64,000 bases of DNA from DASYML01 sp036399835 (GCA_036399835.1 DASWMI010000068.1:1-64000), one strand, 5' to 3'; counted from the first letter of the stretch, positions 50,605-58,553 are shown. Notes: generated from the sequence alone by a model not told the origin. Made by a program: numbers and translations.

Positions 50605-51675
50605 TCACTTATTACTTCCCTTCGGCGCATCGAGATCGACTTCCTTTAGCTGCCACTTGTTTTCGAGGACGAAAATCTGAGCGTCGTATTGTCGGTCGAG
50701 GACGATGGCTTCGGGCGATTGATAGGTCAGGCTAATCTTGTAGTGGTCCTGCGGGCGCGTCAGCTCAACGTGCGTCGGCAGTTGCAGGTTGCCCGCTTCA
50801 CCAACAGACTTGAGTTCGCCATAGGAAACATCCGTCACGAGCATGCCGCTCTGGTCGAATGTTTGGAGACGGGCGAGCCTGATGCCGCCGACGCGGTCAA
50901 ACCAGAAACGGCGGGTTGGGCGCACGCCGCTCTCGCCGCCCGGCGCTAATTCGTCCAGCAGATAATAGCCGCGCACGACACGCGTTCCCGGTTGGGCCTG
51001 AGGCCGCGTGTCTGCTTCCTCCTGATAAAATTCGCTCCGCGAATAAACAAAGCCGGTCTCCGTGCGCGGCGCGATGGGACGAATCAAGAGCGCGTCCGTG
51101 AAGTGCTGCGGTCGCAGGCTGGAGAGCACGCTGACAGTTCGCGCGTCCGATTTGCCCTTCTTCTTTTTGTTGTCTGCGCGTGCATCCTTTGTCTCAGAAT
51201 TTTCCAGCCTGACGTAAGCGGCGTTGTTTGTCCCGCGCGCAAAGCGGCGATACTTTTCGTCTCCCTTGAGCACGGCGACGCGAAAGTGCTCGCCGTCCGA
51301 AGTCATCTGCGCGATGTCGGTCCCGACAAAGGGTGCCTGGATGCTGATGAAGATTTGGCCCGGGCGTTGGAGGATAACGGTCCCGTCAGCCGTGCGATAC
51401 TTTTCCGCCAGTCCCGCTTCGGCAAACGAAGTATCCTGAAACTCTATGTCAACCTTGCCGCGCAGCGAGCGTATCGAGGCGAGCCGGTTGACCTCTGCGA
51501 CAAGCTGCGCCGTCTCGGCTTCTCTGAGCGGCGAGAGCAGAGGCGGCACGGCGACCGTGCGCTTGACGCCGAACAGTGTGGCGCAGCCGCTCGTGACCAG
51601 CGAAAGGGTCAGGAGAAGACAGACGAGCGCAAGTCGCGCGAGCGGTTCTCTATGTCTGAAAGATAAACTACGCAT
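50605..51675 (-). CDS. LolB-like outer-membrane lipoprotein (DUF4292-like)
   Basis: A 356-residue lipoprotein with a signal peptide and lipobox LVTSGC (C near residue 31). The mature part has the half-barrel signals of LolA/LolB proteins: SLRGKVDIEFQDTSF, LQRPGQIFISIQAP, GTDIAQMTSDGEHFRVAV. LolB receives lipoproteins from LolA and inserts them in the outer membrane. The gene is larger than E. coli lolB (about 207), with a basic insert (DNKKKKGKSDAR). It is the first gene of the minus-strand operon that encodes the permease, ATPase, a small membrane protein and a LolA-like carrier. The assignment is an inference from fold signals and context. Confidence 0.75.
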   Translation of the reverse strand: MRSLSFRHREPLARLALVCLLLTLSLVTSGCATLFGVKRTVAVPPLLSPLREAETAQLVAEVNRLASIRSLRGKVDIEFQDTSFAEAGLAEKYRTADGTVILQRPGQIFISIQAPFVGTDIAQMTSDGEHFRVAVLKGDEKYRRFARGTNNAAYVRLENSETKDARADNKKKKGKSDARTVSVLSSLRPQHFTDALLIRPIAPRTETGFVYSRSEFYQEEADTRPQAQPGTRVVRGYYLLDELAPGGESGVRPTRRFWFDRVGGIRLARLQTFDQSGMLVTDVSYGELKSVGEAGNLQLPTHVELTRPQDHYKISLTYQSPEAIVLDRQYDAQIFVLENKWQLKEVDLDAPKGSNK

Positions 51676-51740
51676 TCAAGAATAGGGCCACCGCTTGAAC
51701 CCGATAGACACTCCTCGATTAGCCTTGATGAGCACGAAGG

Positions 51741-51769
51741 AAGCTAACAAAGCATCACATCATTGTCAA
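51741..51769 (-). promoter_or_regulatory. Sigma70-type promoter of the Lol-like operon
   Basis: On the minus strand, a perfect -35 TTGACA (51764-51769) is followed by a 17-nt spacer and a -10 TAGCTT (51741-51746), 66 nt upstream of the lipoprotein ATG. A match this good, directly before the operon, supports one transcript for the five genes. Confidence 0.6.
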
Positions 51770-51783
51770 CGCAGACCTCATCG

Positions 51784-52245
51784 CTATTCGAGGACCAGCG
51801 GAGGCTTATCGAATCTGGCGCGCAAGCCGTTGATGGCGCGGAGCACTTTGGGTCTTCTCACGATCTTGCGTTCCAGTTCGCGCTTGCCCGGAAAGTCCAG
51901 CAGCATGATGCCGATGAGGATTGTCAGAATGCCCTGGCCCGGCACGCCCGGCAGCGACATCACTATACCGAGCGCGACCAGCAAGACTCCCGCCAGATTT
52001 TTAAGAACCGCCCCGACCAGACGCAGAGCCGCGTGGCGGCCAGCGAGAAAGTCTCTCTCATGTGAAGGATGAAAGAAGGTCGCAGGCAGCCTGACGAGCA
52101 GGACTGAGACCATCACCATGCTACCGGCAAAGGTAGCGGCTGAGATGAGCAGCCCGACGATGACGCGCCGCCATGTCAACGCGTCCTGAAACTGGTCCAG
52201 CCAGCCTCCCAGGCCCTGCGCGGCGAAGGCCGCGGCCTCAAACAT
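51784..52245 (-). CDS. Membrane protein with PGPGW-like motif
   Basis: A 153-residue protein with two to three hydrophobic segments: IVGLLISAATFAGSMVMVSV (about 27-46), then LLVALGIVMSLPGVPGQGIL and TILIGIMLLDFPG, with the LPGxPGxG pattern of the PGPGW family of small membrane proteins. A basic tail follows (RELERKIVRRPKVLRAINGL). ATG 52245 is used; a TTG five codons before is possible. Co-directional with the HD gene upstream, 37 nt away. The function of the family is not known. Confidence 0.6.
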   Translation of the reverse strand: MFEAAAFAAQGLGGWLDQFQDALTWRRVIVGLLISAATFAGSMVMVSVLLVRLPATFFHPSHERDFLAGRHAALRLVGAVLKNLAGVLLVALGIVMSLPGVPGQGILTILIGIMLLDFPGKRELERKIVRRPKVLRAINGLRARFDKPPLVLE

Positions 52246-52282
52246 AAGAGATTCCCTCAAGCTCCTTCAACGGAAACTCCTT

Positions 52283-52879
52283 TTAAGCTTCTCCGTCCTC
52301 GCCCTCAAGTCTAGCGCGCTCGGCCAGCAGCTCTCTCAACATCTCGGCGGCAGCTTCTCCGGCTGCGCCTTCGAGCAGCAGGCCCCGCTCCCTGACATCC
52401 TCCCAGAACTCATCCAGCCCGCGCACGCCCGCTCTCTCAAAGGCCAGCACCTGGACCAGCAGATCAATAATGTCCGCGGCCTTGACGATGCGCGCCTCAA
52501 GGCTCTCGCGCCGCTCGTAATCTTCATGCAGCCTGCTGTAAAGCTCGGCCAGCCCCGCCGGACAATTACGAACTATGTCTGCAAAGGCCGCACGCTCGGC
52601 ACGCTTGCGCGCCTCCGCGCCGAAATACTCGGCAGCCGTCCGCGGCATGTCTCCCAGCCGTGCCTCCGCCAGATCATGCAGCAAGGCCATACGCAGCACG
52701 CGCTCGACATCAACCTCCAACCCCCGCGCCCGCGCAGCATCCGCCAACATCATCGCCGCCACGCTGACGCCAAACGAGTGCGCGGCCACACTCTCGGCAG
52801 CCGGACCGACGCCGCGCAGCATCCACCCCGTTCGCTCTAATCTCTTCAAACGTTGAAACTCTAAAAGTGTCTGGATCAT
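52283..52879 (-). CDS. HD-domain phosphohydrolase (YfbR/HDDC2-like)
   Basis: A 198-residue HD-family protein similar to 5'-nucleotidases of the YfbR/HDDC2 group, which dephosphorylate deoxynucleoside monophosphates. The metal motif comprises VAAHSFGV (near 31-38), LLHDLAEARLGD (near 67-78) and later ARIVKAADIIDLLVQ. The rest is helical. A Glu/Ala-rich helical tail ends the protein. The ATG 52879 abuts an iterated-word element that fills the gap to glcD. The substrate cannot be decided from sequence alone. Confidence 0.85.
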   Translation of the reverse strand: MIQTLLEFQRLKRLERTGWMLRGVGPAAESVAAHSFGVSVAAMMLADAARARGLEVDVERVLRMALLHDLAEARLGDMPRTAAEYFGAEARKRAERAAFADIVRNCPAGLAELYSRLHEDYERRESLEARIVKAADIIDLLVQVLAFERAGVRGLDEFWEDVRERGLLLEGAAGEAAAEMLRELLAERARLEGEDGEA

Positions 52880-52988
52880 TTTCAGTCTTTGATTTTCGAC
52901 GCGTGACTCAACATCCGCCAGGCTCTTTGCCTTTCAATCCAACTCCGACTTTGAATCAAGATTTGCCTTTCAATTAAAAATCAAAAAG
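52880..52988. repeat. Iterated-word element filling the gap between glcD and the HD gene
   Basis: CTTTGATTTTCGA (52886-52898) faces TTAAAAATCAAAAAG (52976-52990), and TTTGCCTTTCAAT occurs twice as a direct repeat (52928, 52964). The 109-nt gap has nothing else. Confidence 0.6.
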
Positions 52989-54416
52989 TCAGACAAACAT
53001 TTTACCCGGATTAAGAATGCCGAGCGGGTCAAGCGCGCGCTTGATGCGTTTCATGGCTTCGATGGTCGGCCCCGTGACGGCCATCTCAAGATAGGGAGCT
53101 TTGACATAGCCTATGCCGTGCTCGCCGCTGATTGTGCCGCCCAGTTCGACCGCGACGGCAAAGGTCTCGCGCACACAGACGCGCGCGCGCCGCACGGCTT
53201 CCTCATCTTCCCGCTCGCACATAAAGTTGACGTGAATATTACCGTCTCCGGCGTGGCCGAAGTTGACGACGAAGGTTTTGTGACGGCGGCCTATCTCCGT
53301 CACGCGCTGGACCAATTCTGGAATACGCGAGCGCGGCACGACCACATCCTCATTAAACTTCAACGTGCCATACTTCTTAATCGCGGGCGACAGCGCGCGC
53401 CGCACATCCCACAGACGGTCCTCCTCCTCGCGCGTCTCTGCGCGCAAGAGATGATAGCCGCCGCCTTCTCTCAGCACCTGCTCGACGACTTGCGCTGCGC
53501 GCTCGACCTCTTCACGCGAGCCGTCCACGGAAACCAGCAGGAGCGCATCAGCATCCCTGGATAGACCGAATGCAAACTCGCTTTCGACCGCGTTGATAGC
53601 ATTCCTGTCAAGCACCTCTATCGCGACCGCGGAGATGCGCGCACGCGTCAGGCCCTGTACGGCGGCGCAGGCTTCAATCATCGAATGAAAGGTCGCGCGC
53701 ACGGTGCGCGTCGCTTCGGGCAGCGGGAGCAGTCGCAAGGTCGCCTCAGTGATGATGCCGAGCATGCCTTCAGAGCCACAGATTAATCCCGTCAGGTCAA
53801 AGCCGACGACATTCTTGCTGGTCCTGCCGCCCGTCCTGATAATCTCGCCGGTCGGCGTCACGACCTCCAGCCCGAGCACGTAATGCTTCGTCACACCGTA
53901 CTTCGCAGAGCGCATCCCGCCCGCATTCTCCGCTATGTTCCCGCCGATAAAAGAGTCTTTATAAGAGGCCGGGTCCGGCGGATAAAAGAGACCCTCTTGC
54001 TCGACCCTTTGCTGAAGCGCATAAGTCTTCACGCCCGGCTCCGTGACGACGTACAAATCATCCGGCCTGATCTCTTTAATCTCGTTCATGCGGTCCGTGC
54101 CGATAACTATCCCGCCTTCGACCGGGACTGCGCCGCCCGTGTAGCCGACTCCCCCGCCGCGCGCCGTGACCGGAAAGCGCGCCTCGTTTGCCAGTCGCAC
54201 GATAGCCGCGATCTCCTCAGCCGTGCGCGGCAGCACGACGGCCTCCGGCGGAAACTTTTCCTTCACGGCATCCTGCGCATAAGGCTCAACCCTTTCGGCA
54301 TCAACCAGCACAAACTCCGCCCCGACAATCTCACGCAGCCGCACACGCACACCCTCATCCGACGCAGCCGTGTGCGCACGCTTTCTGCCAGCAGAGATTT
54401 CCAGGGAACGACTCAT
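52989..54416 (-). CDS. glcD: FAD-binding oxidase GlcD/LDH family
   Basis: A 475-residue flavin oxidoreductase of the glycolate oxidase / D-lactate dehydrogenase family. The FAD-binding PCMH domain includes FPVTARGGGVGYTGGAVP (near 82-99) and PDPASYKDSFIGGNIAENAG (near 151-170). The C-terminal cap domain ends in VVNFGHAGDGNIHVNFM and GTISGEHGIGYVKAPYLEM. The cap of this family uses the GHAGDGN and SGEHG motifs in substrate binding. GlcE/GlcF partners are not present, so it may be a single-subunit D-lactate or 2-hydroxy-acid dehydrogenase. Lactate racemase LarA lies 2.4 kb away, which would fit lactate use. Confidence 0.88.
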   Translation of the reverse strand: MSRSLEISAGRKRAHTAASDEGVRVRLREIVGAEFVLVDAERVEPYAQDAVKEKFPPEAVVLPRTAEEIAAIVRLANEARFPVTARGGGVGYTGGAVPVEGGIVIGTDRMNEIKEIRPDDLYVVTEPGVKTYALQQRVEQEGLFYPPDPASYKDSFIGGNIAENAGGMRSAKYGVTKHYVLGLEVVTPTGEIIRTGGRTSKNVVGFDLTGLICGSEGMLGIITEATLRLLPLPEATRTVRATFHSMIEACAAVQGLTRARISAVAIEVLDRNAINAVESEFAFGLSRDADALLLVSVDGSREEVERAAQVVEQVLREGGGYHLLRAETREEEDRLWDVRRALSPAIKKYGTLKFNEDVVVPRSRIPELVQRVTEIGRRHKTFVVNFGHAGDGNIHVNFMCEREDEEAVRRARVCVRETFAVAVELGGTISGEHGIGYVKAPYLEMAVTGPTIEAMKRIKRALDPLGILNPGKMFV

Positions 54417-54486
54417 CTATAATTGTTCCTACTTTAACGCGCACGCGCTCGACTCATCAACATGCCAGCCCCATCCGCGAGACAAA

Positions 54487-54533
54487 AGCAAAGGCGGCCT
54501 GCGCGAGCCACACTCGCACAGGCCGCCTTTGCT
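54487..54533 (-). terminator. Strong rho-independent terminator of the secreted repeat protein gene
   Basis: AGCAAAGGCGGCCTGCGCGAG (54487-54507; read with its pair at 54513-54533) forms a 21-bp stem with one mismatch around a 5-nt loop. On the minus strand the stem is followed by TTTTGTC, so it terminates the gene ending at 54557. Confidence 0.85.
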
Positions 54534-54556
54534 GATTTCTGGTCCAGCCTCTTTGC

Positions 54557-55357
54557 TTATTGATTGCCGACGCTGGCCGACTGGCTGAGCGCGAGGTGGA
54601 AGGTCGTGTTCTTCTCAAGGCGCAGGTTGCCGCCGCTGAGCGAGAGCGTCGAGCCGCCTTCGGCTGAAGCGCTGCTCGATTGCGAGATTTGTATCCCACT
54701 GACTGTACGGCCCACAGCATTGGTCGTGTTGCCGACGGTCGAGCCGACCGCTTCGGTTGTCCCGCCCACGACAGAGCCTGTAGTCTGCGTCGTCGTCTCA
54801 ACCACGCCGCCGACAGTATTGCCGACGCCGCCCAGAAGTCCGCCGCCAGAGCCGCGCTGAGCGCCGCCGCGCGTAGAGGTGCTTGAGCGCGCGATGGCGT
54901 CTGCTGCGAAGAGGTCGTCATCACCGGCCCTGGCGCGGGTCGCGGCCTGCGTGATGGAAGTGATGCTCGCCGTGATGGGCAGCTCAAGCGAACCCTTCTC
55001 AAGCCTGTCGAAGACCAGTCCGATGCTTGATTGCGCGCTCCCCCTCGCGCTCTGCCTGACCTCTGTGACGTGGCCGATCAAGCGTGCGCCCTTGCCTACA
55101 ATCGTGCGCCCGTTCTCTTTGATGGCTTCGGTGGTCCGCAGCACAACCCTGTCGCCGACCCTGGCCTTGCGCGCATCAAGCGTGTTCTCAAGCTGCGCGG
55201 CGAGACGCGTGCCCGATTGAATATTGAGGGTGCTATCCCTTTTGCTGACGGATGAAGCACTGCTCGCCCCGGCATTTGTTCTGGACCTTTGTTCCTGCGC
55301 GCTCGCGGCAGCGGCGCAGGCGATGAGAAGCGTTAAGGCGATGACGAATTTTTTCAT
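54557..55357 (-). CDS. Secreted protein with conserved N-terminal domain and Val/Gly/Thr-rich repeats
   Basis: A 266-residue exported protein (signal peptide 1-20, FVIALTLLIACAAAASA). Residues 45-140 form a small beta domain (LAAQLENTLDARKARVGDRV, GRTIVGKGARLIGHVTEVRQ, SSIGLVFDRL) seen in many uncharacterised acidobacterial secreted proteins. Then comes a Gly-Thr-Val-rich repeat stretch (VGNTVGGVVETTTQTTGSVV, then GSTVGNTTNAVG) that resembles a glycine-zipper. No known function. A strong terminator ends the gene, so expression is probably independent. The upstream gap is long. Confidence 0.65.
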   Translation of the reverse strand: MKKFVIALTLLIACAAAASAQEQRSRTNAGASSASSVSKRDSTLNIQSGTRLAAQLENTLDARKARVGDRVVLRTTEAIKENGRTIVGKGARLIGHVTEVRQSARGSAQSSIGLVFDRLEKGSLELPITASITSITQAATRARAGDDDLFAADAIARSSTSTRGGAQRGSGGGLLGGVGNTVGGVVETTTQTTGSVVGGTTEAVGSTVGNTTNAVGRTVSGIQISQSSSASAEGGSTLSLSGGNLRLEKNTTFHLALSQSASVGNQ

Positions 55358-55775
55358 GGCTCTCCCTCTTAAATCTACAGGCCCTGACTGGACCAGAAGA
55401 AAATTGTTTGCCGTAGCGCGTCGGGGAAAAAGAGCTTTGGGTCTACGGCTTAAATTATCAATGACAAATCCGCTGGAAGTTTTAGAGAACGGGATTTCTC
55501 CCGCTCCGACAAGAAGCCGCGCAAAGACTGTTCGGACGCGAGCATGGTGCTGCGCGGGCCGGGTCTTCTCTCTTGATGAGTTGAATTGAGAGAGGCGTTG
55601 CCGCCCGCCTCACGCGTCTTCGATTGCAAATTGATTACAATTTAAATCTGCGCAGGGCGAGAGAAAGATTGCGCGTGTGAAGAGAGCAGGTATCGCGGGG
55701 AAGGGAAAAGCGCCGGATGGTCTGGAGAACGCCAGCGGCCCTTGAGGCACGGGCCGCCGACGTTAAAGTTGTTGT
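55358..55775. other. 418-nt gap before the metallothionein gene
   Basis: Holds a TGGACCA site (55389), a short hairpin GCGGCCC/GGGCCGC (55735-55757) just after the metallothionein gene on its own strand, and an AT-rich stretch near 55620-55650 (ATTGCAAATTGATTACAATT). No protein or RNA gene is seen. Confidence 0.4.
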
Positions 55776-55916
55776 CTAGCATCCCGCGTGCTCGCAGCCG
55801 CAGCGAATCTCCGTCGTGTCGCCAGCATCGTGGCAATAAGTGCTGCAATAGTCTTCATCATCTGTCGTCGGACAGTTGCAGCCGGGATGTTTACATCTCT
55901 TGTTATCGTCAGCCAT
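55776..55916 (-). CDS. Bacterial metallothionein, 46 residues
   Basis: A short gene of 47 codons on the minus strand. The 46-residue product has eight Cys (8, 13, 15, 24, 28, 39, 41, 46) and three His (10, 29, 43) in a spacing like that of bacterial metallothioneins: CKHPGCNC, YCSTYCHDAGD and IRCGCEHAGC. In the known SmtA/BmtA group these bind zinc or cadmium in a four-metal cluster with Cys and His ligands. The ATG (55914-55916) has AAGGA 9 nt upstream. A CDF-type metal exporter lies 2.6 kb away on the same strand. A GCGGCCC/GGGCCGC hairpin follows the stop. Family membership is clear; the metal is inferred. Confidence 0.85.
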   Translation of the reverse strand: MADDNKRCKHPGCNCPTTDDEDYCSTYCHDAGDTTEIRCGCEHAGC

Positions 55917-56058
55917 GAGCGAATCCTTCTTTCTCGAACCGGCGTTGATAAACGGGGGCAGGCCCTTATGCTATGCGTCGCATCCGTGCAAGGTCAAGCG
56001 AGAGCCGTCATTGAAGAGAGACATGCGCGGCTCGAATCATCCGTCAAGCTCTCAATCG

Positions 56059-56727
56059 TCAGGGCGCGTCGGCGTTGACTGTGATTCTTGTGCGCCTCTT
56101 ATTGACAGGAATTTCAAGCGTGCTGCCGACGGGGACGCGATAAGTTTTGCCTTCGACCGTGAGATTGACGAAGAGCGGAGCGGTGATGGTCTCGGTCGGA
56201 GCGACGGGCTGCTCGGTCGAGGCTGTGGGCGGCTGCGAGACAGGCTCAGGCGGCCTGGCCGTATCGCTGGCGCGCGTCAACAGGTTAATCGCCACGATGC
56301 GCCAGCTTGAAGGCGCGCACGTCAGGCGCAAACCCGGCGTATCCGTCTCCGCCGCCTCTGTTGGCGCGAGCGCGTCCAGCTTGAACATGCCTTCGCCGCA
56401 ACGCACGCCGGCCGCATCATAAAAGGTGGCCCAGCCTGAGACGTAAGTGTAAAAATCTGCGCTGCGATTTTCGAGTACGAGTTGAACATTGATGACTGGA
56501 GCATCCAGGCTGCCGTTGAGCGCGGTCGTGCGTAGCCGCCCGCCGAGCGCCGCGCGTCCCTGCGCGTCGAAGGCCGTCGCGGATTCGGTCAGCGGCACGC
56601 GCTGTTCTCTGGCGGTTTGAGTGGCGGAAGTCTGCGCGGCTGTCTCCTGCACAGGCTGCTGCGCGCTCGTCCTCAAAGCTCCGCATGAAATCAGCATCAG
56701 GCAGATGGCGATTCTTCTTACTCTCAA
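56059..56727 (-). CDS. Secreted protein of unknown function
   Basis: A 222-residue exported protein. The best start is TTG 56727, because AGGAGG lies 6 nt upstream, and it begins a signal peptide (IAICLMLISCGALRTSAQ). The mature protein has a beta-rich domain (about 60-140, VINVQLVLENRSADFYTYVS, GWATFYDAAGV) that may be a DUF-type single-domain immunoglobulin fold, then a Pro/Thr-rich linker and a final strand pair (LFVNLTVEGKTYRVPVG). Two cysteines (in RCGEG and LTCAP) may form a disulfide. No known family. It lies between larA and the metallothionein gene on the same strand. Confidence 0.65.
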   Translation of the reverse strand: MRVRRIAICLMLISCGALRTSAQQPVQETAAQTSATQTAREQRVPLTESATAFDAQGRAALGGRLRTTALNGSLDAPVINVQLVLENRSADFYTYVSGWATFYDAAGVRCGEGMFKLDALAPTEAAETDTPGLRLTCAPSSWRIVAINLLTRASDTARPPEPVSQPPTASTEQPVAPTETITAPLFVNLTVEGKTYRVPVGSTLEIPVNKRRTRITVNADAP

Positions 56728-56851
56728 GCTGTCCTCCTGTGATGACCGCGCGCAGGGCTTTTTTCGCGCAGCCTCAAACTGTCCGGCAATAATCGTGCAT
56801 TGTAGTGTCTCAAGCGAGCGCGAGCAATGGCTGTCATTCAAAGTTTCGCTT

Positions 56852-58114
56852 TTAGACAATCAACGGCAGCACCGCAGCGCCTCGCGGCATGATGTAGCCC
56901 TCTGCCGCGCCGCCCGTCTGGACCAGAGCCTCTTCAATCGTGCGCGCGGGCGTCATGCGCATCTTTTGCACATCTTCGGGCGCGAGCGAGGAGATTAAAA
57001 AGATGCGAAACCTTTCAGCCTTCAAGAGCAGCGACCAGGCCGTCTGACCGGTAACCTCGTAACGCTCGCGTAAGTTATTTTCCAGGGCGCGCGAGTTGAC
57101 CGCGTCAAACCACTTGAGAAAGTCCGCGCGGCCCAGCCCCTCTGCACACTCCGCGACTAAAATTATCGTCCCGCCCTCCGAGACGGCCTGCGCGGCCATC
57201 TCCAGCGCCTTGTGCGCCTGTATCAGGTTGATGTCCCACGGAGCGCCGCCGCCACCGACAATCACCACCTCGCGCTTTGCTTCGAGCCGGACGGAATGCT
57301 CTTGTTGGTATTCAAGGCAGGCGAGGGCGTGCGCCTCGCGCCAGTCTCCCGCGTAGAGGCGCGCGGCGCGTCCATGCTCGTCAACCAACGCGTTAACCAG
57401 AAATGAGGGCGCGACAAGAGCGGCAATACGCTCACACTCTTCGTGGACCGGATTGCCTTCGAGCAGCCCTGCGCCGACGCCAGCGCGACGCCCGCCACGC
57501 TCGAAATCGAGCGCCAGCATGTGCGTCGCTTCAATCGTCCGGGCCGAAGCCAGACCGGGGCAGATGGATTTGCGCCCGCCCGTGAATCCGGCGAAGTAAT
57601 GAAAGCCGACGGCTCCCGTGAGGATGACGTGCGTGTGTTCTTTGAGCGCGCGGTTGAGTTCGACGGGCGTTCCGCGCTCTGTCTGGCCGAGTCGTATGAG
57701 CTGCTTTTCGTCAGATGCGTTGTGGTCCAGCGTCTTGATTCTCCGGACGATGAAGGGCGTCAGCAGTTCGCGTTTTTCTTCCGGCGTGACGGCGCGATGG
57801 ATGCCCGTCGCAAAGATGATTTGGATGTCAGAGGGCGCCACGCCGAGCGCGATGAGGCGACGGACGAGAAGATGAACGAGCTGCGCGCTGGCGGTCGCGC
57901 GCGTCGCGTCCGAGACGATGAGGAGGACAGATTCGCCCGCGGAGATAATCTCTTCGAGCGGGGGCGAGCCGATGGGAGCGTCTATCGCCGCGCCGATCTC
58001 AGCATCCGACAAGGGATGCCTCGCATGCTCTTCCGGCGCGAGCACGCGAAACCGCGTCTCATCGTAATCTAGATCGAGCGAGCGGCCTCCGTATCTTAAA
58101 GCGAGTTGCGTCAT
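56852..58114 (-). CDS. larA: Nickel-dependent lactate racemase LarA family
   Basis: A 420-residue enzyme of the LarA family, which racemises lactate or related 2-hydroxy acids using a nickel-pincer nucleotide cofactor. Catalytic motifs match: H106 in FATGIHRAVT, H172 in GFHYFAGFTGGRK and K182 in the same motif (the cofactor-bearing Lys). Further signals are LSDATRAT-like SDATRATAS and VGGGGAPWDINLIQAHKAL. No LarB, LarC or LarE genes for cofactor making lie in the window; they may be elsewhere, and other LarA-family members act on other substrates, so the name racemase is not certain for lactate. GlcD, a candidate D-2-hydroxyacid oxidase, lies 2.4 kb away. Confidence 0.9.
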   Translation of the reverse strand: MTQLALRYGGRSLDLDYDETRFRVLAPEEHARHPLSDAEIGAAIDAPIGSPPLEEIISAGESVLLIVSDATRATASAQLVHLLVRRLIALGVAPSDIQIIFATGIHRAVTPEEKRELLTPFIVRRIKTLDHNASDEKQLIRLGQTERGTPVELNRALKEHTHVILTGAVGFHYFAGFTGGRKSICPGLASARTIEATHMLALDFERGGRRAGVGAGLLEGNPVHEECERIAALVAPSFLVNALVDEHGRAARLYAGDWREAHALACLEYQQEHSVRLEAKREVVIVGGGGAPWDINLIQAHKALEMAAQAVSEGGTIILVAECAEGLGRADFLKWFDAVNSRALENNLRERYEVTGQTAWSLLLKAERFRIFLISSLAPEDVQKMRMTPARTIEEALVQTGGAAEGYIMPRGAAVLPLIV

Positions 58115-58236
58115 GCCACCTGTTTAGAGATTTTGGAAAGGACTCGAAGCGCGAGCGATTCTTTCATGCGCGAAAGATGATTGAGATTGAAGAGAGCCTT
58201 GGGTGAAAAGATTGGTCCATGCTTTCGATACATTGG

Positions 58237-58479
58237 CTACACGCCGAAGCGTATCAGCGAGCGCTCGATGACATTGAGCGAGGCGAAATCCGTTTCGCCG
58301 CCGGAGCGCGCATCGGCCAGCCAGCGGCGCAGCTTGCGTGCTTCGTCCAGCGTAGAGATGCGGCACGCGCCCGTCAGGGCCAGCGTCACCAGGCAATCCG
58401 GCGCGCCGTGCGTCACCAGCGCCGCCTGGAGCGCCGCCTGTTCGCGTAAGTCGAGCGTGATCAGAAGATTGATTTCCAT
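58237..58479 (-). CDS. Small soluble hypothetical protein
   Basis: An 80-residue protein starting MEINLLITLDLREQAALQAA. It has no membrane segment and predicts as an alpha/beta fold with a Cys pair (DCLV, ACRI). ATG 58479 abuts a hairpin element that fills the gap to the CDF exporter gene. No strong ribosome binding site. No family recognised; length and codon use support a real gene but not strongly. Confidence 0.55.
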   Translation of the reverse strand: MEINLLITLDLREQAALQAALVTHGAPDCLVTLALTGACRISTLDEARKLRRWLADARSGGETDFASLNVIERSLIRFGV

Positions 58480-58553
58480 AAGAACAGTTTTCAGTTTTGA
58501 GTTTTCAGAAAAAGCAAACTGTCTTTGCTCAAAACTGAAAACCGAAAACCGTT
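58480..58553. repeat. Iterated-word hairpin (TTTTCAGTTTTGAG family) in the gap after the CDF gene
   Basis: Left arm ACAGTTTTCAGTTTTGAGTT (58484-58510) pairs with right arm CAAAACTGAAAACCGAAAAC (58530-58550). The loop includes AAAAAGCAAACTGTC. The 74-nt gap is filled. Same family as 37330-37419. Confidence 0.85.

Noticed and set aside
55642..55848. 68-codon frame overlapping the metallothionein gene on the same strand in another frame
   Set aside because: The metallothionein frame has a conserved Cys pattern and a ribosome binding site; the longer frame has no such support.
8134..58553. CRISPR array as an explanation of iterated-word arrays
   Set aside because: Words are short (7-14 nt), degenerate, and lack unique spacers of regular length; no cas genes.
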